Below, in pieces: positions 48,527 through 59,471 of a stretch of DNA of 64,000 nucleotides. Every line of letters begins with the position of its first letter. Position 1 is the stretch's first letter. The stretch comes from Nematostella vectensis (Eukaryota; Cnidaria; Anthozoa; Actiniaria; Edwardsiidae), in contig NC_064038.1 of assembly GCF_932526225.1 (NCBI RefSeq), positions 15,679,575 to 15,743,574 on the forward strand, written 5' to 3'. Below the pieces are notes generated by a model. The model saw only the letters and a list, made by a program, of their open reading frames with translations. It had not been told where the DNA came from and ran no database searches. A program made the position numbers and the translations under genes.

Positions 48527-48669
48527 GGTGTCAAAATGTTAACATGCACCTGTAATTGGTCTTTCAACAGTTGTCGGGTACATTAGTATTAACAAGAAAT
48601 ACACTTTTTCATAAAAAATGTACTTTTTTTGTTAAAATTTGCGTTTTCACCCTTGGTGACGTCACATTT

Positions 48670-48683
48670 GTTACCATAGTAAC
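48670..48683. promoter_or_regulatory. RFX X-box-like motif 3
   Basis: GTTACCATAGTAAC, one base from palindromic, about 150 bp after the second motif. Confidence 0.55.
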
Positions 48684-49026
48684 CTACGTTCGATATTTTT
48701 TGGAAACTCTCATGACAACCAAACACTCTGAAAATTTGAGCAAAACCCATTGGCCGATTCAAAAGTAATGAATAAATATTTAATATTCCCATATTGCTAA
48801 GTTTCATCAAAATGGTGCCATCACAGTATAGGCTGTTTGTAACTAAAACAGGCGATATTTCATCTAATTATATGCCATATTTTGGCACCTTTATAAAATA
48901 ATAACTTTTGAACCAAAGGTGCTACAGAGATGGGGGTGGTATCAAAATGATCAGAGTGGTGAGCTCTTGAAGATATATGCATCAAAATCGATGGGTGAAT
49001 TTATCCAATTTTTAGTTTGACATCCC
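48684..49026. other. No gene recognised
   Basis: Spacer between the X-box cluster and the 1.1-kb repeat. Probably part of a dispersed repeat, since it contains CTCATGACAACCAAAC, but no second copy lies in this window. Confidence 0.45.
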
Positions 49027-50149
49027 TACATAAGGGACGGATCATTTGAATTTAAAGGGGTGGGGCGTAGCGCCTATTACTAAAAATAACGACTCGAAAA
49101 CTATTTATATTTGTCTTTTATTTGTTATTGACGCGGATTTTACCCAGACTGGTAAAATGCATTTACTCTTCCGGTGGGTTTGAAAACGGGAAACTCGAAA
49201 TCGCTCGTTTCGAACCCCATTAAACCCTGAAAAATACCTCGATTATTTGTTACGGGGTAGGGATACGGTCACTGGTACCCACCACAGGTAAAAATTGACG
49301 GTGCATGTTGGGTTTCCTAAAATTAATGTAACATGCTAAATTTACAAAAAGGTTCACCTATTATAAATGAGCACTCACCGCTCAAGCTACAGTTATCTGC
49401 TTAAGTGTTTCTCTCGACCTCTTCAATAGCTGGTTAGGTAAGGGAGATCCTTATCACCTTTAAGTACGTACGTCTGAGTCGTACGTCTGAGTACGTACGT
49501 CTGTGTGAAATAAAGCTTCAAGTGAAAAATGTTAAATAATTTATAGCAAAATAACAACAAACTAATAATGTTTATCCTAGGCAGTCGGTAAACACAAAGA
49601 CAAAATACGTTTGTTAATTCATGTTCTGACGTGCTGACATTTTGAACTTAAGCAGTTTGAATATTTTGTTTTCATTTTTATGATTTTTTCCAAATCACTT
49701 CTCGGTTGGTGTTGGCATCTATATTTCATTAGTAGGCGTTAACGACAATTGTTTTTAATTGTATTTAACAATGTAGCTCACCAAAAATAAGCACATATAA
49801 AGCAACCAAAATTAAGATAATATTTTACAAATGGAAAATATATTCTAAAAAATGACTTAGAGTTATAAAGTAAAAAAAAAAACTTTTTGTTCCAAGTTAG
49901 CCTGACAGTTTCTCATAAATATAATGTGCGCTTAGTGACTTTAGGCTATTAAGGTTCTTAAATAGTGTCATGATGTTTTTATGAAAATATGATGACAATG
50001 AATGGTATAGCAACAGATGTAGATACGTTAATTATAATATTTAAAACAAGTCTCCTATTTGATCCCTTAAGATCATTTTTTTTAAATATTTAGAAATCAA
50101 TTTCCAAATATTATCCCTGTAAATGTATATTTTTTTTCAAAAGCAAATT
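49027..50149 (+). repeat. 1.1-kb direct repeat, copy A
   Basis: Starts ATAAGGGACGGATCATTTGA. Landmark words shared with copy B are GACGCGGATTTTAC, CTCTTCCGGTGGGTTTGAAA, AAAATTGACGGTGCATGTTG, GGCGTTAACGACAATTGTTT and CTCCTATTTGATCCCTTAAG. It has no coding content. A local GTACGTACGTCTGAGT expansion lies at 49465-49503 and is absent from copy B. Confidence 0.9.
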
Positions 50150-50428
50150 AAGAACCTATTTCAAATTGTAGAAGGCGAATAGAAGATAGGTGTTCAACAC
50201 GGGCTGTAAATGAAATGAACATGATTCGAGGATACGATGACCAGATCAGTGACTTGGGTGTACCGAGTATCTAGTCAAAATATGTTATTTAAAATTTGTT
50301 CTATAAAATTGGGTTTTCTATTGATAAGTAGAGGCGGCCCTTGGTCGTGCAGAGTTCCATCGCGAAAATGTTGTGTTGCATTAGTAGTTCGAAACAATAT
50401 TTATTCTGGAAGTATATTTACACAAAAT
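50150..50428. other. Unique spacer between the repeat copies
   Basis: 279 bp not shared by the two copies; no primer-binding site or coding content was recognised. Confidence 0.6.
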
Positions 50429-51480
50429 GTATAAGGGACGGACCATTTGAATTTAAAGGGGTGGGGGCGTCGCGCCCAATACTAAAATAACGACTCGAAA
50501 GCTATTTATATTTCTCTTTTATTTGTTATTGACGCGGATTTTACTCAGACTGGTAAAACACATTTACTCTTCCGGTGGGTTTGAAAACGGGAAACTCGAA
50601 AACGCTCGTTTCGAACCCCATGAAAACCTGAAAAATACCTCGATTCTTTGTTACGTGATAGGTATACGGTCACTGGTACCTGCCACAGGTAAAAATTGAC
50701 GGTGCATGTTGGGTTTTCCAAAATTAATGTGACATGCTAAAATGACAAAAAGGTTCACCTATTATAAATGAGCACTCACCGCTCAAGCTACAGTTACTTG
50801 CTTAAGTGTTTCTCTCGACCTCTTCAATAGCTGGTAAGGTAAGGGAGATCCTTATCGCCTTTGCTGTTTGTTAGGTGTCTGAGAAAGTACGTCTGTGAAA
50901 CTTAAAGTGAAAAATGTTGAACAATTTATAGCAAAACAACAACAAACTAATAATGTTTATCAAGGCAGTCGGTAAACACAAAGACAAAATACGTTTGTTA
51001 ATTCATGTTCTGACATGCTGACATTTTGAACTTAAGCAGTTTGAATATTTTTTTCTCATTTTCTCAAAATCACTTATCGGTTGGTGTTGTCTATATTTCA
51101 TCAGTAGGCGTTAACGACAATTGTTTTTAATTGAATTTAATGTAGCTCACCAAAAATAAGCACATATAAAGATAATATTTTGGAAAATATGTTCTAAAAA
51201 ATGAACTAGAGCTATAAAGTAAAAAAAAAAAAAGTTAGCGTGACAGGTTCTCATACATATAATGTGCGCTTAGTGACATTTAGGCTATTAAGGTTCTTAA
51301 ATATTGTCTTGATATTTTTATGAAAATATGATGACAATGACTGGTAATATAGCAACAGATGTAGATAAGTTAATTACAATAAATAAAAGTCTCCTATTTG
51401 ATCCCTTAAGATCATTTTTCAAAGATATTTAGGAATCAATTTCCATATATTATGCCAGTAAATTTATATTTTTAAAAAAG
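50429..51480 (+). repeat. 1.1-kb direct repeat, copy B
   Basis: Same order of landmarks as copy A with scattered substitutions and small deletions. The start-to-start distance is about 1,402 bp. A third partial copy (TCGGTTGGTGTTAGCATC..GGCGTTAACGACAATTG) lies at about 51505-51560. Confidence 0.9.
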
Positions 51481-51560
51481 CATTTTTTTTTTTCAAATAT
51501 CACTTATCGGTTGGTGTTAGCATCTATATTTTATCAGTAGGCGTTAACGACAATTGTTTC

Positions 51561-53030
51561 TTTTCCTTGAATCAAAAAGCGAAATCTCGAAAATTAGGGG
51601 ATATTCGAAATTATTTCTTTTATAGATGAAATTTTGTTTACATTTGTATTTTTTATTCTCCATTGATTGAAAAATATAGGATATTAAACATCGTTTTTTT
51701 TTTTTTCTTCTTCAATGCAATAAGTAGGTATTTTCGTAAAATTTATTTTAGATTTGAATCTTAATATGAAGAGCTCAATTCCGGATTCTATTTTAATTTT
51801 TTAAATCGCGTAATTTTTTGCTTCCAATTTGGAAATCTGAAACTGTGTCACACTAGACATCTCCATATAATCAAATATTCAGTATAGATGGTTAGTTTTA
51901 GGAGAAAAGGAGAAAAAATAGGTGGTCAGGTTTGTTAAGTTTTATGATTTTGTGGTTATAAGGAAAAGATAAGTAGTTTCGTGATATAGCGGTTATTAAG
52001 GGAAGCTGAGTAATCAATGGTAGATAAGATAGGACCTTGACGTGATTTATTAGTTATTAAAAAGATATGTTATCATAAGTCTTTAGAAAGACATCATTGG
52101 TAAATGATGTGGTATCGGAAAAATACCACTGTTATGACATCTCTCTCTATTATACAGTACCCGCGAAACACTTTTATTTAGTTACGGAAAACCGAGAAAA
52201 CCTGGAGCCGTCTGTAAGAATATTAAGGGGCGACAGGTTGTCTATCAAGTAACAAACCAATTGTTTTATCGACTATTTGTTAATTCTCGTATTTAGAAAA
52301 ACCTTCACCTGCTAAATCTTAGAAATAGCCGGACAAGTAATGTTTTGGAGCGAAGAAAGTATGCAAAGAGATTCATTGCGTGTGAGCTCCCGATGCCAAA
52401 AATAATTATTGGTTTTGATGTCAAAAGGGAATTTTTTATATTTAGCCCAAAAAATTGATAAAGGTAACTAAAGTTTACAAAAAATTGCGGCACGGACGCG
52501 TTTTGCCCTTGTGGTCTAGTTCAAACAAAATAAGTTTTAAAATACACGTATGAAGAGGAAAACCGCTTGCACTTCTGGACCGCAAAAATGTCATGCCGCT
52601 CTGTGTAGAGCATATAAAAAGGAAAAGGTTGTATTCCTACTTTTCTCATTCTTATTCTCATTCGTATTTCTCATTATCAATCTTGTACAACCCTGTTGTC
52701 GAAAGGAATGAACTGGTACCTCCCGCCAAGTGATCGGCTGTAGCTTTTTCGTTCTCATCCCTCGACAACTGAATCGCACTGAACTGAGCCTATGTACCTT
52801 GTCTAATTTTCCATTGTGACCTTTATTTCATGATATCAAAATCGATTGACTAGCGCATTTCACATCAACACACCCTTGGACGTTGGCACAAAATAAAATA
52901 AAGCAATACCTTCAATGATCAATATCAACAACACAAAAAAGATAAAACAATTTTCTAGGTTTTATTGTAAATGTTCCATAAATTTAAAATGTAATTCATT
53001 TGTTTTATTAGAGCTAAGGCTTGAACTGCT
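51561..53030. other. No gene recognised
   Basis: AT-rich. GCATATAAAAAGG at about 52608 is a TATA-like sequence upstream of the signal-peptide exon, but about 420 bp away. Confidence 0.45.
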
Positions 53031-53085
53031 ATGCATTTCAAAGCTGTCATCTTGGCCTGCTTGGCTACGCTATACTGGACATCAG
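53031..53085 (+). CDS. Possible first coding exon with a signal peptide
   Basis: ATG 53031 begins MHFKAVILACLATLYWTSG, a short basic start followed by a hydrophobic core, typical of a secretory signal. It ends at ATCAG|GTATGT, a strong donor site. The following exon is not recognised in the next kilobases. This could be the first exon of a secreted host protein or a chance match. Confidence 0.35.
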
Positions 53086-53888
53086 GTATGTTCAATATCT
53101 ATTTAGGAAATTTGCTTAAAGTTTCCAACACAATTACGAACACAAGAACTAACTCGAAATTATTCATGTTTCTCTCCAAGTATTTAGTGACCTTGATAAC
53201 TCGACCTCCTGATTCGAACTATTTTGATTTCCCAATTGGGTCCATCAGAGATGTAGTAAAAGAGCTATACATACGTAATTTAGGCCATAGATCTAGTTTA
53301 ACACGTACCCATCCCAAATTTCTTGTGGCTGGGAGGGGTCCATGTTTTGAAATAGATACTGCTCCTTTTGTTGTTCGAAGTTGAAGCAGACATTGACAAA
53401 GTCTTTTCTTCTTGAAGATGCGGTCAATCTGATAATTTTTTTTAATGAAAAGGCAACAAATATTGTGAACGGCCTTTTTTCACACGATGAATGCTACGCC
53501 ATATAGTACTAGGGGATCGATCATTTGATATCTGATTGGAAGGTGACGGTTTTTTTACTGATCGATAATATTTTTTTAAGTTCCCCTTATGATAAAATAC
53601 TAAAAGCTAATATAGCAGAATAATATATAGATTTAGGCGTTGCCTAAAAGCGGAGCTCCAAACGACCAAATCTTTGCTAATTTTCGCTTAATTATAAATA
53701 TTATTAATAATATTAAATATTATTATATTTCTGTATTTGACGACGTCAAGATTTCACAGATCACGCGACCAACTTGTTATGCCCCGTTCTCCCCACATCT
53801 ACATGACTCATTACAAGTTTAGTTGTCATACGATGTTCTGGCGTCAGGGTAGTTATAATTTATTGACATCATCAATGACATCACACTT

Positions 53889-53896
53889 ACCGAGTT
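53889..53896. repeat. 8-bp target-site duplication ACCGAGTT (left)
   Basis: ACCGAGTT directly before TAGGGCTGTCCC; repeated at 55409-55416. Confidence 0.92.
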
Positions 53897-54240
53897 TAGG
53901 GCTGTCCCAAAGATGATCCAAATTTCTTAAAAGGATGCTCCAAAAATCCCCACAAGTTGCTCCAAAAATTGAAAAAATGCCACAAAGTAGCCCCAATTTC
54001 CAAAAGTTGCCAAAAAGATGCCCATATGAAGAAAACGTTGTCGTTTTGAGCGACTGGTACCGAGGACTCTTAGTTTCTTTTCAGATACTTTCTCCATTGA
54101 CGGTAGTTTTAAAAATTACAAGAATCGTGCAGTTTTTCCAGAAAGGAATATATTAGTTTCCTTATATTGAAGTGACCGCGTTGAGCAAAAACGACAATTT
54201 TTGGCTTAATTTTCTTGATATGCAAAAAATAGAATGAGAA

Positions 54241-54510
54241 TTACCTAAAATTTGTCCCAAGTTTAAAAAGTTGCCAAGAAATTTACAACATTTTACAGTG
54301 TTTAAAAATTCTTTTGATTATATGCTGTAATATGTATTTAAATGATGATGCAATAAAAGAGGCATCATGTAAAAATTACCTAAAAATTGTCCCAAGTTTA
54401 AAAAGTTGCCAAGAAATTTACAACATTTTACAGTGTTTAAAAATTCTTTTGATTATATGCTGTAATATGTATTTAAATGATGATGCAATAAAAGAGGCAT
54501 CATGTAAAAA
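54241..54510. repeat. 135-bp tandem duplication
   Basis: 54241-54375 and 54376-54510 are nearly identical (starts TTACCTAAAA, ends GGCATCATGTAAAAA), differing by about one base. The open frame 54314-54712 that crosses it is a by-product. Confidence 0.95.
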
Positions 54511-54645
54511 CAAAACGACTTGGTTCAAAGTGCAACTCAAGGCTTTGGCTATCAGTCATTGTTGTCGCTTGCATACCTGCCAACCCCCAGACTTAAAAAA
54601 AAACTTGAGTTTTGAGGGGGCGGGGAACAGGAACGGGACATATTC

Positions 54646-54695
54646 AACTGATATAACGACTGTACAATCAACTGATATAACGACTGTACAATCTC
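54646..54695. repeat. 24-bp tandem duplication
   Basis: TCAACTGATATAACGACTGT.. is repeated twice in tandem inside the hAT MITE. Confidence 0.9.
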
Positions 54696-55408
54696 AGTTA
54701 ATATCAATTTGATCGAATATGATAACTGGGTACCCTGTAGTAAAATGGTGAAAACTTTGATCGAAATTTAAGAGATGTTCCCCCACGAGAACTTTTGTGG
54801 TAGTCCTGTGGTCTACAAGAAACACATGCAAAAGGCTCGTTGATTATTCAGATCGAAAAAACTGAAAACGTCATAACTTGGGTACAAACTATAAGAATTG
54901 CAGAACTTTGTGGGTAAAATCTAACTTCTACCTTAAAAAACAAATCGACTGATTAAAATTTTGTAATAAAGGTAAAACCGGGAGACCGGGAGATTTGATT
55001 AAAAAAAACCCGTGAGAATTGGTAAGTATGCGCTTGTTGTTGTCGCTCGCTTGTTGCCTCTAATAATAAGTTCATCGTCATTCGAGGACTCCGCCATTTT
55101 GAATAATCATAGTAAAGAACGCTGACCAACATAACTGCCTCTTTGTCAAACTATAGGTTGACCAATGACCATTAATATTACCAGATTAATAAATGATGCA
55201 AGTAGTTCAAAAACGCGAGAGTTCAATAGTTTGATACCAAGAACAAGGAAATAAGCAAAAAAATGCACATTTGAGGTGAATATATCCCTAAAAACCCGAG
55301 AAAGCAAGCAAACGTGCTCTCATTTACAAAAGATGCCCGGAAAGAGAAAAGTTGCCGCAAATCCTAAAAGCTGCTCAGAAGTTGCCGAGCATCTTTGGGA
55401 CAGCCCTA

Positions 55409-55416
55409 ACCGAGTT
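55409..55416. repeat. 8-bp target-site duplication ACCGAGTT (right)
   Basis: Identical to 53889-53896, directly after the right end. Confidence 0.92.
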
Positions 55417-56373
55417 TTGTTGTCACCCGAAGTTTCTTTAATTATTTTTTTATTATTTTGATGACGTCAGCATATTTTGCACCCCCCTTGACACAAACAT
55501 GATACCTGCCAAGTTTGGTTGTGAAACAATATTTCTTTCAAGAGATATGAATGTTTTTTTCCTTTAATCACGATTTTTTGCTTTTGAGGTCCTTTGATGG
55601 CGTCGCAATCGGGTGACTATATAGGTGCACCCCCCCTGTTACATACATGACACATATTTTAGTTGTCATATGATGATTCGTTTAGGAGATATGAATATAG
55701 ATATGACATCGGGATAGTTTTTCTTAAAGTGACGTTATCGATGACGTCGCGCATCACGTGACCAAATCTTGGCACCGCCCCTGACACATACATGACACCT
55801 ACCAAGTTACCGAGATATGAATGTTTTTATTTTGATGACGTCAGCATATTTTGCTTCTAGTGACGTCATTGGTGACGTCACAATCACGTGACCATATTGG
55901 AGCATCCCTCCTTGACACAAACATTACGCCTACCGTGTTCGGTTGTGAAACAATGTTTCTTCCAAGATATATGAATGTTTTTGCTTTTAATCACAATTTG
56001 CTTTAAGTGACCTCATTGATGACGTCATACCACACGTGACCATTTTGTTGCATCCCCCTTGACACCTACAAGACACCTAACGAGTTTGGTAGCCATAGGA
56101 TGTTTCCTTCGTGAAAAGTAAATATATTTTTTTGTTTTGATGACGTCAGCATATTTTTGCTTCTAGTGACGTCATCAATGACGTCACAAATCACGTGACC
56201 GCATATTTGCACCTCCCTTGACACATACATGACACCTGCCAAGCTTGGTTGTCATACGAGGGACGGACGGACAGACATCGCGTCACGAAAACTGGAGTCG
56301 ATGGGTTCCCAATATTTGTTACAATATTTGTTTTATATACCACGTTTTCTTAGGTATGGGAGCTCCGCTATTA

Positions 56374-56540
56374 ATAGCGGAGCCAGCGCGGACGTAGGCC
56401 GCGCGCGGAGCTCCATAGGTATAGAAATATGGTATACCTATGCGACTTGGTTTTGTGGTCATCGCGCGAATACCCTCTCGCGGGTACCCTGTGTCACTCG
56501 CCAGCCAGCCGTGCAACTCCCAGGCCCCACTCTGCCCCGA
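56374..56540 (+). repeat. Dispersed repeat, copy 2 (SINE-like)
   Basis: Same block order as 30898-31040: AGCGGAGCCAGCGCGG, GCGGAGCTCCATAGGTATAG, TATGCGACTTGGTTTT and GTGCAACTCCCAGGCCCCAC. It is preceded by an inverted GGAGCTCCGCTATTAATAGCGGAGCC-like hairpin. Confidence 0.8.
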
Positions 56541-56964
56541 ACTTGTGACTATATACAAGCACGGGGCAAGGGAAAAAGTTCTTGTCATGCGATGATTATT
56601 TCTTTTTGCCTCAAATTTTGTGACTTAAGGATAAAGTCAATTATAGGAGATCTACTAACATTCACGACAAGATTTATGTGAGGATATGTCTGGTTTTAGC
56701 TAGTAAATTTAAGTAAGTAACCGTTTACATTAAAAAGCCAACACAACCACAAGAAAGCACAGCGACAAAAAAAAACACTACAAGGTGAGTTTCGGAGAAC
56801 GATTTGTATTGTATATTGAGGATATCACAGTAATTGGGCTTTTTATTGTCCTTTTTCTTTGCTTTGGGAATGCGAGTACTTAACTTACGTAGCAATCAAA
56901 TTATTTGAGCATAACACCTTTTGTTTTGACATTCTTCGTTCTATCTATATTCTTGATTGTGTTG
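56541..56964. other. No gene recognised
   Basis: AT-rich spacer. Confidence 0.5.
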
Positions 56965-57091
56965 AATACACCAAAAACTGGAATTCGACTCTGCTAAATT
57001 TTCGTCTTAAATAAAACTTCTTCAGGGCAGACTTTGAGTCTTATTAAAGACGAAAATTCGGCAGAGTCGAATTCCAGTTTTTTGGTGTATT
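56965..57091. repeat. Foldback with ~45-bp arms
   Basis: AATACACCAAAAACTGGAAT..CGTCTT (56965-57008) is inverted at about 57047-57091 with few mismatches. ATTCTTGATTGTGTTGA flanks both sides (56950 and 57141) as a direct repeat. Confidence 0.85.
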
Positions 57092-57737
57092 GTATTCATT
57101 TTCTGGCACGAGATCACGACAGTTTGGGCTTTTTGATTCTATTCTTGATTGTGTTGAGATATTCCATAAAGGCTAAACAATATCATGTTGCATTTGTCAT
57201 ATACTGCTAAAGAAAACCGTTCTTGTCATTAAATCCTGTGCTCTTAGTTCTAAGAAGATACATATCCTTATAAGATACAGCAACCTTTCCAACTTTTCCA
57301 ACAAGAGAAATTTTCCTTACTGAGGATTCAAACAAAATTCGACCCCTATTGTCTATATTTAGTGTTTTTATTATCTGCTGCATCTGATGTTGTTTATTTT
57401 ACCTCAAATAGTTGTGGAAAATTAGTTAGATAATAAATGGCTTGATGAAAAGATTGTTTTGAAAGACATAAATAATGAATAATTGTTTTCACTCTTTTAT
57501 GAACCAGGGACTTCCTGAGGGTCAAGAGGAATGCTAAAGATTGGAAGACATGATAATTGAAAACCATGTTTTGAAGAAAACAGAAGGGAGTTTAGTAATT
57601 TGATACCCCATGGTCCCAGGAAAGGGTGGGGATTAGACTTAAACAAATGTGATAAAAGCCTGATTCCAAGTTAAGAGTCAAAAACAGCCAATACCATCAC
57701 CCCTCTTGATATATTCTGGTTAAAAAGTAATCTAAAA
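57092..57737. other. No gene recognised
   Basis: AT-rich. CCATGGTCCCAGGAAAGGGTGGGG (57608, broken here as CCATGGTCCC..GGGTGGGG) loosely resembles the reverse complement of 62350-62385 at the other side of the DIRS element and could be part of its terminal repeat. Confidence 0.4.
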
Positions 57738-58020
57738 TTGGAAATTAAACGAGACTTACCTGGAAGTCGAAGTTTGATTGTGATTCTATGAGTCATCAGC
57801 CGGGAGTGTAGGGAGTGGTACGAGAGAGCGTAGCGCCAAGCATCAATCAGGTTTTAGAGTGCACAATAATCGCCTCAATAACTACAGAGCCAATACCCAA
57901 AGGGTGGGGCATAACAAGGGTGGGCCAGGTAAGTCTCGTTTAATTTCCAATTCTATTTCGTCATCAGCCTAGGTCGTGAGGGACTGGTACGAGATTTCAG
58001 AGCAGTTATTGAGGCATCGT
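57738..58020. repeat. DIRS terminal/internal complementary region
   Basis: ATTGGAAATTAAACGAGACT.. (57738-57763) is inverted at about 57931-57956. GCCTCAATAACTACAGAGC (about 57873) is inverted near 58002. Two variants of the terminal motif (CATCAGCC..GGTACGAGA) occur at about 57795 and 57965. Such paired complementary blocks are the hallmark of DIRS ends. Confidence 0.75.
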
Positions 58021-58074
58021 TGAAAAATAAGATGCGGGAACAGATGTTACCCATGATGCAACAGTACCGGACAT

Positions 58075-59184
58075 TAATAACACAAACCAGTCTGTGCAAA
58101 ATTCACTTTAATAAAAAAGTGGTTATAACAACAAGCGGGATGTACATTATACAACTCTAGCTGTACCTTCACAGTAACCGAGAAGATTAAACAAACTCGG
58201 ACAGGGCACCACATTGCTCCTATTGTTTTTCTGGCATACCCAGAGGATGAGAAACTATGCATAATGAAGTACTTAAAGGAATACCTCCTACGAACTGAAA
58301 ACCTACGTAATAATTGCAAGCAACTACTTTTATGTCATGCAAAGCCTCATGGCCCTGCAAGTACCGATACCATATCGAGGTGGTGCAAAGCAGTGCTCGC
58401 TTCAGCAGGTGTTGATGTTTCTCAGTTCAAAGCTCATAGCAACAGAGCCGCATCCACATCGTTCTTGGCAGAGTCAGACAGTTTCATATTTTCCAGAGAA
58501 AACAACGAGATCGTCTGGCATCTCTGTCCACTCAACAAAATTAGCAAAAATGTAAGCTTCAAGGTCAATTCCTTCAAAGTAAGGGATGTAACAATTTCGC
58601 CCTTGCGAAACCAGTAGATACGTAGCGTGGGAGGGCAGGCTTAAGTTGAAAGATGCCCTTCATAAATGTCTTAACGATAGGTAACTGTCCAAATGGCACC
58701 GATGATGATGCATCAAGCTGCAAAATGGAGGACAACATGCCTCGGGCTGTATTGACAAAGCTATACGAAACCCTTGTTCATGTAGCATGGAGAGAAAATC
58801 AAGGGCAAATGACAATTTCGGCGAGATTACGTCACATTTTCTCTCTTTGCAGAACTGGAGCCACTTTTTTAAATGAGTCTGATATTGTGATGTAGTCCCT
58901 TCCCTCCAAGCTGAAGTTATAATCTTCACAGATCGCTCTGTAAAGCCTAGTCCAGTCAATTGTTGCCGGACAATAGACAAATAAGAAGGGTCAATTTCTT
59001 GTGCAGTGGGTGAACCGTTTCCGGGAAGGCTGGCAGGGTCAGCAGACCTTTGGATGGCGGCAGCTTCACTGGAGGACGAGCAAGCAGAGACATTGGGTAC
59101 CAAGTCTGGCTTGGCCGAAACGGAACAACCATCACTCCCATCGCTTTGTCTTGGATGATTTTCTGCAAAACCTTTGAGATGCAA
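58075..59184 (-). pseudogene. DIRS tyrosine recombinase, split by an internal inversion
   Basis: The minus strand carries the core-binding part (ERSVKIITSAWREGTTSQYQ, about 58930), continues in another frame (VNTARGMLSSILQLDA, FMKGIFQLKPALPRY) and reaches LTFLLILLSGQRCQTISLFS, whose Arg (codon 58521-58523) is the first catalytic Arg. The next stretch is on the plus strand, about 58155-58475: CTFTVTEKIKQTRTGHHIAP, YLKEYLLRTENLR, DTISRWCKAVLASAGVDVS and FKAHSNRAAS (the His-x2-Arg box, 58435-58446). The end with the probable nucleophile Tyr (CYNHFFIKVNFAQTG, codon 58125-58127) is again on the minus strand. About 330 bp inside the gene has therefore been flipped in place. Frameshifts are also present. 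Confidence 0.8.
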
Positions 59185-59471
59185 CTGAAAGGTGGAAAGC
59201 AGTAGAATTTCTCATCAGACCATGAAATGGTAAATGCATTTATGAAAGAGGCCTCTGGGTCTGGTCGATAAGAACAGTAGGCATCAAACTGCTTATGAAG
59301 CCTAGAGGCAAATAAGTCAATTTCTGGTTTGAAATTTAGATTACTCAATGCCATGTCTAAATTATCTCGGTTAAGCATCCATTCGGTATCTTGTGAATAG
59401 AAATGCCTGGATTCTCTGTCTGCCTCATGATTATCAACTCCAGGAATATGAGCTGCTGTTTTCCAAAGCAT
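58956..59471 (-). pseudogene. DIRS post-RNase H linker block
   Basis: A 171-codon frame that continues the RNase H tail (AAHIPGVDNHEADRES) and then reads FKPEIDLFASRLHKQFDAYC and ISWSDEKFYCFPPFSCISKV, the segment that usually joins RNase H to the recombinase in DIRS elements. It overlaps the start of the recombinase block. Confidence 0.75.

Larger units (their letters stand above)
53897..55408. mobile_element. Non-autonomous hAT element (1,512 bp)
   Basis: Ends are TAGGGCTGTCCCAAAGATG and its exact inverse, flanked by the 8-bp duplication ACCGAGTT. TAGGG-type ends and 8-bp duplications define the hAT superfamily. There is no transposase inside. Words such as GATGCTCC, AAAAGTTGCC and GATGCCC recur near both ends, likely subterminal binding sites. 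A 135-bp tandem duplication lies inside. Confidence 0.92.
53740..56290. repeat. Diverged tandem array rich in TGACGTCA and CACGTGA
   Basis: Repeated phrases of the type TTGACACATACATGACACCT, then AAGTTTGGTTGTCATACGATG, then GATGACGTCAGCATATTTTGC and TGACGTCAC..ATCACGTGACC recur about every 150-230 bp (55450-56260, with one decayed unit before 53890). A 1.5-kb hAT MITE is inserted at 53897-55408. The array ends at GGGACGGACGGACAGACA (56262). Confidence 0.8.

Noticed and set aside
49027-51480. LTR pair of a retrotransposon
   Set aside because: No TG..CA edges, primer-binding site or polyprotein was seen in the 279-bp spacer; kept as a direct repeat of unknown type.
54314-54712. 132-codon plus-strand frame
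   Set aside because: Created by the 135-bp tandem duplication inside a non-coding hAT MITE; it repeats the same peptide twice.
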